Shown piece after piece: positions 1 through 8,090 of a stretch of DNA of 64,000 bases. Within the stretch, counting starts at the first letter, position 1. Each line of letters opens with the position of its first letter. Made by a program: the position numbers and the translations under genes. The DNA is from Mitsuaria chitosanitabida ATCC BAA-476 = NBRC 102408. GTDB lineage: Bacteria > Pseudomonadota > Gammaproteobacteria > Burkholderiales > Burkholderiaceae_C. The notes below the pieces were generated by a model. It was given only the letters and a program-made list of their open reading frames with translations. It was not told where the DNA came from and did no database searches. The DNA is taken from contig NZ_BCYP01000004.1 of assembly GCF_001598255.1 (NCBI RefSeq), positions 1-64,000 of the forward strand. The letters run 5' to 3'.

Positions 1-19
1 CCCCGCCTCAGCGGCGGGG
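1..19 (-). terminator. Possible terminator hairpin at the window edge
   Basis: A 7-bp inverted repeat (CCCCGCC ... GGCGGGG) with a 5-base loop lies 5 bases beyond the stop of the small minus-strand gene. Any T-tract on the minus strand would lie outside the window, so the terminator role is an inference. Confidence 0.4.
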
Positions 20-24
20 CGCGC

Positions 25-300
25 TCAGCAGGGCGCCTTCCACTCGCGCAGTTCGGTGGCGAGGATGGGGTGGCCGTCCTGCTCGGCGCGCCGGGCCAGC
101 GCGTCGACGTTGGCGTCGGTGACGAACTCGTGGCCCACGCCCTTGACCAGCTGGCCGTAGACGCTGTCCAGGTCCTCGGCATCGACCCCGGTGTCGGAGG
201 CGGGGACCGGCGGCGTGCCGGGCGGGAACTCCGGCATCAGATGCGAGATCTGCGGCTTCGGGCTCTTGCGGGCACGGGACGGGGTGGTGTGAGCGGCCAT
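25..300 (-). CDS. Small hypothetical protein (91 aa)
   Basis: Unrecognised 91-residue protein. The start is supported by an AGGAGA ribosome-binding site 7 bases upstream on the minus strand. The first 35 residues are basic and proline-rich (SRARKSPKP, PPGTPPVP) and probably disordered. The rest is an acidic, likely helical segment containing DAEDLDSVYGQL and ALARRAEQDGHP. There is no signal peptide or membrane segment, and the only cysteine is the C-terminal residue. It is probably cytosolic; no function can be assigned. Confidence 0.6.
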   Translation of the reverse strand: MAAHTTPSRARKSPKPQISHLMPEFPPGTPPVPASDTGVDAEDLDSVYGQLVKGVGHEFVTDANVDALARRAEQDGHPILATELREWKAPC

Positions 301-483
301 CGGTGAATCTCCTGGCGGGGGGAAGGTCGGAGGGCAGCGCGTCCGCGCGGGACGCGCCCGAGGGACCTTCGGCGAGCAAGCGCCGTTCCCTGCAAGTTCT
401 CTTTGCGGGCGCGATGCGCGGACCTGGGGGCGGATGCGTCGGCGGTCCCGCGGATCGGCACGGTCGTGCTGCCGCTCGGGCGG

Positions 484-1548
484 CTACTTCGGCCGCACTG
501 GCCGGCGCTCGGGTGTCGGCAGCCTGCCCTCGCGCAGCAGTCGGACGGCGTCCCCCACAGCCTCCGCCACCCGCCGCACTTCCTGCTGCAGCGCCGTGTC
601 GCGGTCGAGCGCCTCGTGGCTGTCGAAGTAGGGCTGGTAGTAGCCGAGGTAGCGATCCAGCGCCGACGAGGGGCCCGCGTCGATCAGCCCCATCCAGTCC
701 AGCCAGTCGGCGAGGTCGCGCCGCTGGCCCTCGACGCCGGCGACGTCGCCATGCACGACCAGTCCGTAGACGCGCCCGGCCAGATGTTTGGGATAGGACC
801 AGCCGCTGGCCTCCATGGCCTTGGCCTCGGCGACGGTCTTGCCGTGCGTGGTGGTCGGATCGGGATTGCCGCCGTCGGCGCAGACCAGCCGGTCGATCAT
901 CAGCTTGAGCGCGCTGGGCGACTGGTACCAGTAGGTCGGCGTGAACAGGATGACGCCGTGCGCGGAGACCCAGCGCTCGTAGATCTCGTTCATCCAGTCC
1001 GAGGACTGGCCCAGCGCGTGATTCGGATAGCAACTGCAGGGCCAGTGGCACAGCGGCATCGCCGTCGACACGCAGCCCTTGCAGGGATGGATCTCGCGGC
1101 CGTACTCGGAGGTCATGAGGCTCAGATCCAGCACGTCGACGATCAGGTCGCGGCGGCTGAGCTGCTCGCGCGCGAGCTGGGTCAGACGCCAGGTCTTGGA
1201 CATCTCGCCCGCGCAGCTGCCGTCGTTGCGGTCGCTCGCGCAAACCAGCAGCACGCGCGAGCGCGTCGCCGGATCGGCCCAGCGCTGCTGCGCGGTCTCG
1301 AGACGCTGCCGGGCCTCCAGCCATTCGACGGAGAGCGCGTAGGACGCATCCTTGAAGCCGGGCCCGGCCAAGCGGGTGCGCGGCGCCTTGCGGCCGTCCT
1401 TCATCGCCTGCCAGGCAATGTCCTCCAGCCGGGCGATGGCCTCGTCCTCGTCGCGGAAGGCGGGGTCGAAGAAGCGGCGCATGAAGCGTTCGTGGAACTG
1501 TTCGCGGGTCAGCTCCGCGGGCTGCTGGCCCTTGCGGATCTCGGTCAT
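484..1548 (-). CDS. Flavodoxin-fold NAD(P)H-dependent oxidoreductase
   Basis: 354-residue protein with an N-terminal helical extension of about 95 residues followed by a flavodoxin-like FMN-reductase fold. The fold opens with the strand RVLLVCASDRNDGSCAGEMSK, a phosphate-binding-loop-like segment near residues 98-117, and contains the FMN-site-like segment TPTYWYQSPSALKLMIDRL. A cysteine cluster, CKGC then C-x3-C-x-C (Cys156, 159, 167, 171, 173), sits where iron-sulfur flavoproteins of this superfamily carry extra cysteines. A redox role with NAD(P)H and FMN is inferred. The reading frame stays open upstream to 1701, but that part is arginine-rich and unlike a protein. The ATG at 1548 opens MTEIRKGQQP and is preferred. 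Confidence 0.75.
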   Translation of the reverse strand: MTEIRKGQQPAELTREQFHERFMRRFFDPAFRDEDEAIARLEDIAWQAMKDGRKAPRTRLAGPGFKDASYALSVEWLEARQRLETAQQRWADPATRSRVLLVCASDRNDGSCAGEMSKTWRLTQLAREQLSRRDLIVDVLDLSLMTSEYGREIHPCKGCVSTAMPLCHWPCSCYPNHALGQSSDWMNEIYERWVSAHGVILFTPTYWYQSPSALKLMIDRLVCADGGNPDPTTTHGKTVAEAKAMEASGWSYPKHLAGRVYGLVVHGDVAGVEGQRRDLADWLDWMGLIDAGPSSALDRYLGYYQPYFDSHEALDRDTALQQEVRRVAEAVGDAVRLLREGRLPTPERRPVRPK

Positions 1549-1932
1549 GGCGGCCTTCAGGGTTGGCGGTGGGGCCAGTATTCGCGGCCGTCGCGGCATG
1601 CCGCGTCGGACGGCGGCGGGTTCCGCCGACGGGCTTGTCCTACGGCACGTCCGACGTGGTGCGCGCAGCCCCGGCGCGATGCGCCGACCCCGGTCGCGCA
1701 CCGCTCGCGTGCGTCAGGACTGTGGCGCTCCCCCGCGAACGCGGGGGCAGGTGATCCCGCCCCCGGGCTTCCCCGCAACCTGTTTGTCATGAAGCGAACC
1801 TACGCTTCGCCGTCCTTGATCCGCGCGAAGTCAAGCGCACAAGTTCACGCAATTTCTGACAAATTTTTGCCGTAAACGTTTGCGCAAACATTCGGTCGTC
1901 CGATTCCCTTCATCGACAGCGAGAGCCTCCCC
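1549..1932. other. Intergenic region upstream of the PEP-CTERM gene
   Basis: 384 bases between divergent genes with no convincing coding sequence. It holds a GC-rich hairpin near 1730-1748 (CCCCCGC GAAC GCGGGGG) and, from about 1840, a switch to AT-richer sequence that looks like a promoter region for the PEP-CTERM gene. Confidence 0.6.
1873..1888 (+). promoter_or_regulatory. Overlapping palindromes, possible operator
   Basis: AAACGTTT (1874-1881) overlaps TTTGCGCAAA (1879-1888) in the AT-rich stretch 45-60 bases before the PEP-CTERM start. AAACGTTT has the central CG and flanking A/T typical of LacI/GalR-family half-sites. No LacI-type regulator lies nearby, so the binding protein is unknown. 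Confidence 0.35.
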
Positions 1933-2643
1933 ATGAAATTCCAACCCGCCCTGCTCGCCGCCGGCGCCTTCCTGGCGCTGAGCTCCGCCGCCCATGCCGA
2001 CGCGGTCAACCTGGCCACCTGGGGCTTCGACTCCAGCACCAAGCCGACCTACACCGACCATGGCGGCGCCAAGATGACCACCCTCGGCGTCAGCACGACC
2101 TTCGTCAGCCAGTCCGGTTCCTCCGACACCAACGGCAGCAGCCAGGCGCTGAACACGGCCGGCTACGCCGCGCAAGGCACCGGCAACCTGACGACCGGCC
2201 TGCAGTTCGCGATGGACACGACGGGCTACGAGAACATCGTCTTCAGCTTCGATCAGCGCAACAGCGCCACGGCCTCGTCCTGGACCGCGCTGCTGTACAC
2301 GATCGACGGCGGCGAGAGCTGGATCCAGGCCGCGACCTATCACATGCTCAAGGACAGCACCTTCGTGAAGGGCCTGAGCTACGACTTCTCCAAGGTGCTG
2401 GGCGTCGCCGACAACGACTCCTTCGCGGTGCAGCTGGTCAGCATGTTCGCCCCTGGCACCAGCGCCTACGCGGCCACCGGCAGCGGCAACTACGGCACGG
2501 GCGGCACGATCCGCTACGACATGGTCCGCTTCACCGGCACCGAGATCATCGCGGCCGCCGTGCCCGAGCCCGAGTCCCTCGCGCTGATGCTGGCCGGCCT
2601 GGGCGCCATGGGCGTCGTGCTGCGCCGTCGCCAGCAGGCCTGA
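1933..2643 (+). CDS. PEP-CTERM sorted exported protein
   Basis: 236-residue surface or matrix protein. It has a signal peptide (MKFQPALLAAG ... AHA, cut near residue 23), a beta-rich body, and a classical PEP-CTERM tail: the VPEP motif, a hydrophobic helix (LALMLAGLGAMGVVL) and the basic end RRRQQA. Such tails are recognised by the exosortase EpsH/XrtA and are typical of exopolysaccharide-producing Gram-negative bacteria; no exosortase is in this window. The body (N-terminal LATWGFDSS, a run of Ser/Thr/Gly) matches no catalytic family I recognise. A GC hairpin separates it from the lipoprotein gene 103 bases downstream, so the two may be co-transcribed. Confidence 0.85.
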   Translation: MKFQPALLAAGAFLALSSAAHADAVNLATWGFDSSTKPTYTDHGGAKMTTLGVSTTFVSQSGSSDTNGSSQALNTAGYAAQGTGNLTTGLQFAMDTTGYENIVFSFDQRNSATASSWTALLYTIDGGESWIQAATYHMLKDSTFVKGLSYDFSKVLGVADNDSFAVQLVSMFAPGTSAYAATGSGNYGTGGTIRYDMVRFTGTEIIAAAVPEPESLALMLAGLGAMGVVLRRRQQA

Positions 2644-2656
2644 TCGCCCGACACGC

Positions 2657-2675
2657 GCCCGCCGACGCGGCGGGC
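2657..2675 (+). terminator. Hairpin after the PEP-CTERM gene
   Basis: 8-bp perfect stem GCCCGCCG/CGGCGGGC with a 3-base loop, 14 bases after the stop. No T-tract follows, so it may attenuate rather than stop transcription into the next gene, or protect the mRNA 3' end. Confidence 0.35.
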
Positions 2676-2746
2676 CGCCCCTGGAGCGCCCGGCGCGCTC
2701 CGCCTCGAACCCCACCGGCGCGCCCCGCGCGCCAAGCGAGCCCAAC

Positions 2747-5212
2747 ATGAATCCGTTCCGCTCCCTGTTCCCGGTCTCCGGCGGCGCCGCGCTGCGCGTC
2801 ACCACGCTGAGCGCCATGGTCGTGGTCCTGTCCGCCTGCGGCGGCGGCCTGTCCGGCGACAGCAAGTCGCAATCGGCCGCGGCGTCCACCGACGACCGCG
2901 CCACCGCGCTGTCCGCCGACCCGGCCGCCAAGTACCCCGACCACCACGAGTTCGACGCCGCGCTGGACGTGCCGTTCACCGGCGCCGAGTCCACCGGCGC
3001 GCGCAACTTCGCCGTGCACCTGGACTACACCGGTGCGCCCAAGGGCACGTTGCTGGCCTACCGCGTCGAGCTGCGCAGCCCCACCGGCGCGCTGGTGCAA
3101 CGCTGGAGCGGCGTCGAGCAGTACGCCGGTGACGTCAAGACCGTGCCGCTGGCCTGGGCCGGCCGTCAGGCCGGTCAGCCGGACGGTCTCTACACCGCCA
3201 CGCTGACGGCTGTCACCGCCAAGGCGGGCACCGAGCTCAAGAGCTCCGGCGCCGACGCGCAGTTCGACGAGCTGCTGGCGCTGCAGCAGGCCGAGGGCAC
3301 GGGCCACCAGATCGAGCAGAGCTGGAACTTCGGCGTCGGCAAGCTGGCCAAGATCTCGATGGGCGCGCTGCGTCCGCTGGCCATGGGCGCGTCGGGCGAA
3401 GCCGACCAGCGCGTGCGCGCGCAGTCGGCGGCGGTGGGCGCGGGCTCGTGGCCCTACACCATCTACTACGGCAGCTTCCACGGCCAGACCAACGACTCCG
3501 ACGGCGGCGGCGCCATCGGCAGCTGCAACTCCTCGCAGCCGGCGCAAAGCGGCGCCTACGGTCCCGACGCGGCCTTCCCGTACGCGAAGAACGTGGGCCT
3601 GGACATCTTCGCCAACACCGACCACAACCACTACTTCGACGGCTCGTCGAGCACCAACACCAGCGGCTCGGCCACCGCGGCCAGGGCGCGCTACCAGCGC
3701 GGCCTGCAGATCGCGGCCGACTACACCGCGGCCAACCCCGGCTTCCTGGCCGTGTACGGCATGGAGTGGGGCGTCATCAGCAACGGCGGCCACCTGAACA
3801 TCTTCAACAGCAACGAGCTGTTCTCGTGGGAGTACAACGCGCAGAACGAGCTCTTCGGTGATCGCTACATCGCCAAGAGCGACTACGCGACGCTGTACTC
3901 GGTGATGCGCGCGCAGGGCCTGATCGGCCAGTTCAACCATCCGGACGCGACCGGCCAGTTCATCATCAACGGCACCGACATGGCCTACAGCGCCGATGGC
4001 GACGAGGTGATGGTGATGTCCGAGGTGATGAACACCTCGGCGTTCTCCTCCAACACGACGGAGAGCGAGACCTCGCGCAGCTCCTACGAGGGCTCGTGGA
4101 AGAAGCTGCTGGAGCGCGGCTTCCACGTCGCGCCCGCGACCAACCAGGACAACCACTGCGCCAACTGGGGCGCGTCCTACACCAACCGCACCGCGGTGCT
4201 GATCCCGACCGGCACGCCGCTGAGCAAGAACGCGCTGATCGACGCGCTGAAGGCGCGCCGCGTCTTCGCGACGCTGGACAAGAACTCGCAGCTGATCTTC
4301 AGCGCCAACGGCAAGATCATGGGCGAGCGCTTCGACAACAGCGGCTCGCTGTCCATGAACGTGGGCTTCTACAACCCGAACGGCCGCACCGTGGTCGCGA
4401 CGGAGATCTGGGAGGGCGTGCCCGGCCGCAACGGCACGGTCACGCTGCTGAGCAGCAGCCCGACGGCCACCATCACCCCGGCCAACGGCAAGCACTTCTA
4501 CTACGCCAAGGTCACGCAGGACGACGGCAAGGTGCTGTGGTCCGCGCCGATCTGGGTCAACCAGGGCGTGTCGGGCGGCGACACCGTGGCGCCGACGGTC
4601 ACCGCCTCGGTCTCGGGGACCAGCGGCACGATCACCTTCTCGGCCAACGCCAGCGACAACGTCGGCGTGACCAAGGTGGAGTTCTGGCTGGACGGCGTGC
4701 TGCGCGACATCGTCACCAGCGCCCCGTACACCCTGGCCGTCCCGTCGACGCAGCTGACCAACGGCAGCCACAGCCTGGTGGCCAAGGCCTATGACGCCGC
4801 GGGCAACACCGCGACCTCGCAGCCGGCGGCCTTCACGGTGAGCAATCCGGTCAACGCCGCCGACGAGGTGGAGCCCAACGACACCGTCGCCGCCGCCAAC
4901 GACGTGGGCAACCGCACGTCGATCACCGGCTTCATCAGCAGCGACAACGACAAGGACTTCTACAAGGTCAACCTGGCCGCCAACCAGCGCCTGCGCGTGG
5001 ACATGGTCGGCCCGTCCTCGTCGAGCATCGACTACGACCTGTACGTGGTGAAGGCCAACGGCTCCGGTCTGGCGCGCTCGGAAGGCGTGGGCAGCAACGA
5101 GTCGCTGACCTACCAGAATGGCGCGACCGCGCAGACGGTCTACATCAAGGTGATCCCGTACGCGGGCTACAGCACGACCGCCAGCTACACGCTGACGATC
5201 AGCTACCCGTAA
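2747..5212 (+). CDS. Lipoprotein PHP-type metallohydrolase with Ig-like and PPC domains
   Basis: 821 residues. A lipoprotein signal ends at LSAC (Cys31), so the protein is probably anchored in the outer membrane or exported. The core (about 235-600) shows spaced metal-ligand motifs of PHP/CehA-McbA-like hydrolases: FHGQT (about 244), TDHNH (about 291), MEWG and GGHLN (about 339-347), NHPD (about 400) and QDNH (about 468). An Ig-like module (about 610-698, APTVTASVSG ... NVGVTKVEFW) follows, and a PPC domain ends the protein (EVEPNDT ... DFYKVNL ... YTLTIS, about 705-821). PPC domains are typical of secreted hydrolases. The substrate is unknown; the PHP fold suggests phosphoester or ester hydrolysis. 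Confidence 0.75.
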   Translation: MNPFRSLFPVSGGAALRVTTLSAMVVVLSACGGGLSGDSKSQSAAASTDDRATALSADPAAKYPDHHEFDAALDVPFTGAESTGARNFAVHLDYTGAPKGTLLAYRVELRSPTGALVQRWSGVEQYAGDVKTVPLAWAGRQAGQPDGLYTATLTAVTAKAGTELKSSGADAQFDELLALQQAEGTGHQIEQSWNFGVGKLAKISMGALRPLAMGASGEADQRVRAQSAAVGAGSWPYTIYYGSFHGQTNDSDGGGAIGSCNSSQPAQSGAYGPDAAFPYAKNVGLDIFANTDHNHYFDGSSSTNTSGSATAARARYQRGLQIAADYTAANPGFLAVYGMEWGVISNGGHLNIFNSNELFSWEYNAQNELFGDRYIAKSDYATLYSVMRAQGLIGQFNHPDATGQFIINGTDMAYSADGDEVMVMSEVMNTSAFSSNTTESETSRSSYEGSWKKLLERGFHVAPATNQDNHCANWGASYTNRTAVLIPTGTPLSKNALIDALKARRVFATLDKNSQLIFSANGKIMGERFDNSGSLSMNVGFYNPNGRTVVATEIWEGVPGRNGTVTLLSSSPTATITPANGKHFYYAKVTQDDGKVLWSAPIWVNQGVSGGDTVAPTVTASVSGTSGTITFSANASDNVGVTKVEFWLDGVLRDIVTSAPYTLAVPSTQLTNGSHSLVAKAYDAAGNTATSQPAAFTVSNPVNAADEVEPNDTVAAANDVGNRTSITGFISSDNDKDFYKVNLAANQRLRVDMVGPSSSSIDYDLYVVKANGSGLARSEGVGSNESLTYQNGATAQTVYIKVIPYAGYSTTASYTLTISYP

Positions 5213-5262
5213 AGCGAGCGGGGTGCCGCGCTGGCGCGACTCCCCGTCTCACTGATCCACGA

Positions 5263-5285
5263 ACACGCCGCGTCATGCGGCGTGT
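5263..5285. terminator. Bidirectional hairpin between convergent genes
   Basis: Perfect 9-bp stem ACACGCCGC/GCGGCGTGT with a 5-base loop, between the converging lipoprotein gene and nodT-like gene. CTCATTT follows on the plus strand. The position suits a shared terminator. Confidence 0.6.
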
Positions 5286-5286
5286 C

Positions 5287-6825
5287 TCATTTCCGGCCGG
5301 CCGTCTGGGTGTCGGCTTCCCAGCCGCCGCCCAGCGCCATGAAGAGCTGGACCTGCTCGTCGATCAGCGTGGCCTCGGACGCGGCCAGGGCCGCGTCGCT
5401 GGCGGCCAGCGCGCGCTCGGCATCGAGCGCGTCCAGGTAGCCGACCTTGCCGCCTTGGTAGAGCCGGCGCGCCTGGCCCGCCACGAGGGCGGCCTCTTCG
5501 CGCGAGGCCTGCAGCGCGGCCTTGCGGTCGAGCTCGCGGGCGTACTGGTTGAGCGCGGTCTCGGTCTCGCGCAGCGCGTTCAGCACCGTGCCGTCGAAGC
5601 GCGCGGCGGCCTGCCGGGTGCCGGCCTCGGCCTGCGCGATGCGGGCATCGGCGACGCCGGTGTTGGGCAGCGTCCAGGAGATCAGCGGGCCCAGGCTCCA
5701 GCTCAGCGCGTCGCTCTTGCCGAAGCCTGCCAGCGTGCCGGCCGACGCGGCCGACAGGCCCAGCGAGATCTTCGGATAGCGGTCCGCGATGGCCACGCCG
5801 ATGCGCGCCGTGGCGGCATGCAGTTCGCGTTCGGCCTGGCGGATGTCGGGCCGGCGGCGCAGCAGCGCGGCGCCGTCGCCCACCGGGAGGGTGCCGGCGA
5901 CCTGCGGGGCGATGTGGCACTCGGCCAGGTCGCGCGGGAAATCCTCGGGCAGATCGCCGGTCAGCGTCGCGAGCCGGTACAGCGCCGACTGGCGTTGCGC
6001 CAGCAAGGGCGGCAGCGCGGCCTTGAGCTGCTGCAGCTGGCTGCGGGCGCGGGCCGCGTCGATCTCGCCGACGCGGCCGGCGTGCTGCAGCTTCTCCGTG
6101 AGCTCGAGCGCCTGACGCTGGAGCTCGACCGACTGCGTCGCGGCGTCCAGCCGCTGACCCGTGGCGCAAGCCTCGGCATAGGCGCGCGCGGTGCTGGCGG
6201 CGACGTTGACCTTCACCAGATCCAGCGCGGCCTGCGCGGCCTCGGTGCTGGCGTGGGAGGACTCGATCGCGCGACGGATCTGGCCGAACAGGTCCAGCTG
6301 GTAGGACAGGCCGACGCCCGCGCTGTAGCGGTAGGTGTCGGGCGGCACGTAGTCCTTCTTCAGCATCGACAGCCCGGACGGATGGCCGTAGCTGGGACCG
6401 CCGTTGACGCTGATCGTCGGCTTCTCGCCGCCGGCGACCTCGGTCTCCATGGCCTGCACGCGCTCGAGGTTGGCGGCGGCCTGGCGCAGGTCGGTGTTGT
6501 GGGCGAAGGCCTTCTCCACCAGCGCGTCCAGGCGCGCGTCCTGGAACAGGCGCCACCAGTGCGCGGGCAGCGGCTGCGCATCGAAGGGCGCGGGCGCCGC
6601 GGCCGTCGTCGCCTCGGCGGCGGCGCGTTGCTGCTCGGCGAAGGATCCGGAGGCGCGCGGCTTGAGCAGGGCGGCGTCGGCCGGCACCTGGTAGTCGGGG
6701 CCCTTCGGCGCGGTGGAGCAGGCCGCCAGCGCGGCGGCCGCGATCAGCGCCAGGAGGGGCGCGAAGCGTCGGGCGGGCCGCGGGGCGGCGGCGTGCCTCG
6801 GCCCGGGCAGGTGTGGGGTGCTCAT
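5287..6825 (-). CDS. NodT-family efflux outer-membrane lipoprotein
   Basis: 512-residue TolC-like outer-membrane factor of tripartite efflux pumps. The ATG at 6825 gives a lipoprotein signal ending LAAC (Cys36), then PDYQVPADA, which is typical of the NodT/OprM start. Two repeated outer-membrane efflux domains follow, with alternating long helices (LVEKAFAHNTDLRQAAANLERVQ; LRETETALNQYARELDRK) and the conserved RRPDIRQAERELHAATARIG segment. It is the last gene of the efflux operon, 4 bases after the HlyD adaptor. The in-frame upstream stretch to 6954 lies within the adaptor gene and was rejected. Confidence 0.9.
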   Translation of the reverse strand: MSTPHLPGPRHAAAPRPARRFAPLLALIAAAALAACSTAPKGPDYQVPADAALLKPRASGSFAEQQRAAAEATTAAAPAPFDAQPLPAHWWRLFQDARLDALVEKAFAHNTDLRQAAANLERVQAMETEVAGGEKPTISVNGGPSYGHPSGLSMLKKDYVPPDTYRYSAGVGLSYQLDLFGQIRRAIESSHASTEAAQAALDLVKVNVAASTARAYAEACATGQRLDAATQSVELQRQALELTEKLQHAGRVGEIDAARARSQLQQLKAALPPLLAQRQSALYRLATLTGDLPEDFPRDLAECHIAPQVAGTLPVGDGAALLRRRPDIRQAERELHAATARIGVAIADRYPKISLGLSAASAGTLAGFGKSDALSWSLGPLISWTLPNTGVADARIAQAEAGTRQAAARFDGTVLNALRETETALNQYARELDRKAALQASREEAALVAGQARRLYQGGKVGYLDALDAERALAASDAALAASEATLIDEQVQLFMALGGGWEADTQTAGRK

Positions 6826-6829
6826 GGTC

Positions 6830-7795
6830 TCAACCTCGCTGGGTGGTCCGCGGCTGCGACGCGGTCGGCGCCACGGCCTGTGCCTTGGCGGGCGCGGCGG
6901 GCGGCGCGGACGCGGTGCCGGACAGCACCTGCACGGTGACGGTCTGGCCGGCAACCAGGCGCTCGCCGGCCGGCAGCGGATCCAGCTTCACCCGCACCGG
7001 CACGCGCTGTGGCAGGCGGACCCAGTTGAAGCTCGGGTTCACGCTGGGCAGCAGGTTGGCGCTGGTGCTGCGATCACGGTCCGCGATGCCGGCCGAGAAG
7101 CTCTCCACATGGCCCTTGAGCGGGTGGCTCGCGCCCATCGGCAGGATCTCGACGGCATCGCCGACATGGATGCGCGCCAGCTTGGTCTCCTCGAAGTAGC
7201 CCTCGACGTAGAGCGACTGCGCGTCCACCAGGGCCAGCACCGGATGGCCGGCGCTGGCGTAGGCGCCCTGGCGCAGGTCGAAGTTGGTGATGGTGCCGGC
7301 CGACGGCGCGCGGATCTCGGCGCGCGCCAGGTTGAGCTTGGCGCTGTCGACGGCGACCTCGGCCTGCGCGACCGCGGCGCGCGACTGCTCGGCGCGGCTT
7401 CGGGTCTGCTCGCGCGCTTCCTGCGAGACCAGGCTGCCCAGGCCGCTGTTGCGGTCGGCCTCGCGCAGGGCCTGTGCCAGCGCGACCTTCTGCGCCGAGA
7501 GCTGCGCCTGCGCCTGGCGCAGCGCGAGCTCGTAGCGGGCGCGGTCGACCTCGAACAGCAGCGCGCCGGCCGCGACTTCCTGGTTGTCCTGCACCGGCAC
7601 GGCGGTGACCAGGCCCGACACGTCCGGCGCGATCTGCACGACGTTGGCGCGCACGCGGCCGTCGCGGGTCCAGGGCTGGAGCTCGTAGCGGTCCCACAGG
7701 CGCGAGGCGGCCCACAGCGCGGCGGCCACCACGAGCAGGGTCACCAGGATGGAGACCGCGCGGCGCCAGGTGAAGGAGGATGCGGAGGAAGTCAT
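6830..7795 (-). CDS. HlyD/AaeA-family periplasmic adaptor of efflux pump
   Basis: 321-residue membrane-fusion protein. One N-terminal membrane helix (about residues 13-30, VSILVTLLVVAAALWAASRL) precedes the biotinyl-lipoyl half-motif IAPDVSGLVTAVPVQDNQEV. Next come a coiled-coil hairpin (YELALRQAQAQLSAQK ... SAKLNLARAEI), the second lipoyl half (RAPSAGTITNFDLRQGAYA) and a beta-barrel. This order matches AaeA/EmrA-type adaptors, which link an inner-membrane pump to an outer-membrane channel. It lies between the DUF1656/FUSC genes and the nodT-like gene, completing the tripartite pump. Confidence 0.88.
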   Translation of the reverse strand: MTSSASSFTWRRAVSILVTLLVVAAALWAASRLWDRYELQPWTRDGRVRANVVQIAPDVSGLVTAVPVQDNQEVAAGALLFEVDRARYELALRQAQAQLSAQKVALAQALREADRNSGLGSLVSQEAREQTRSRAEQSRAAVAQAEVAVDSAKLNLARAEIRAPSAGTITNFDLRQGAYASAGHPVLALVDAQSLYVEGYFEETKLARIHVGDAVEILPMGASHPLKGHVESFSAGIADRDRSTSANLLPSVNPSFNWVRLPQRVPVRVKLDPLPAGERLVAGQTVTVQVLSGTASAPPAAPAKAQAVAPTASQPRTTQRG

Positions 7796-7874
7796 GTCGT
7801 CGGGGCCGGCGGACCGGCATCAATCAGGTGTTCGGGCAGCGCGAGGGCGCTGGCTGGTGGAGTGGGACGCGTCG

Positions 7875-8090
7875 TCAGCCGGGGTGCAGCACGCGCAGCG
7901 AGGCGGCGCTCAGGCCCCAGAGCAGCACGACGTACAGGGCCATGTCGAAGAGCGCCGGATGCCAGATCCAGCGATAGGCGCCGGTCCAGGCGAGCACGCG
8001 CCGCACGAGCGCGAGCGCCAGCAGCGCGACGGCCGCCAGCGGCATCAGCCAGGGCAGGTAGAGCCCGAAGAAATCGACGGCGCCGGTCAT
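7875..8090 (-). CDS. DUF1656 (AaeX-like) small membrane protein
   Basis: 71-residue protein with two predicted membrane helices (LPWLMPLAAVALLALALV and FDMALYVVLLWGLSAASL) and the family-typical VDFFGLYLPWL start and the WHPALFD turn. AaeX-like proteins are found beside HlyD and FUSC pump genes; their exact role is unsettled. Its ATG overlaps the FUSC stop codon by 4 bases (ATGA), implying translational coupling. Confidence 0.85.
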   Translation of the reverse strand: MTGAVDFFGLYLPWLMPLAAVALLALALVRRVLAWTGAYRWIWHPALFDMALYVVLLWGLSAASLRVLHPG

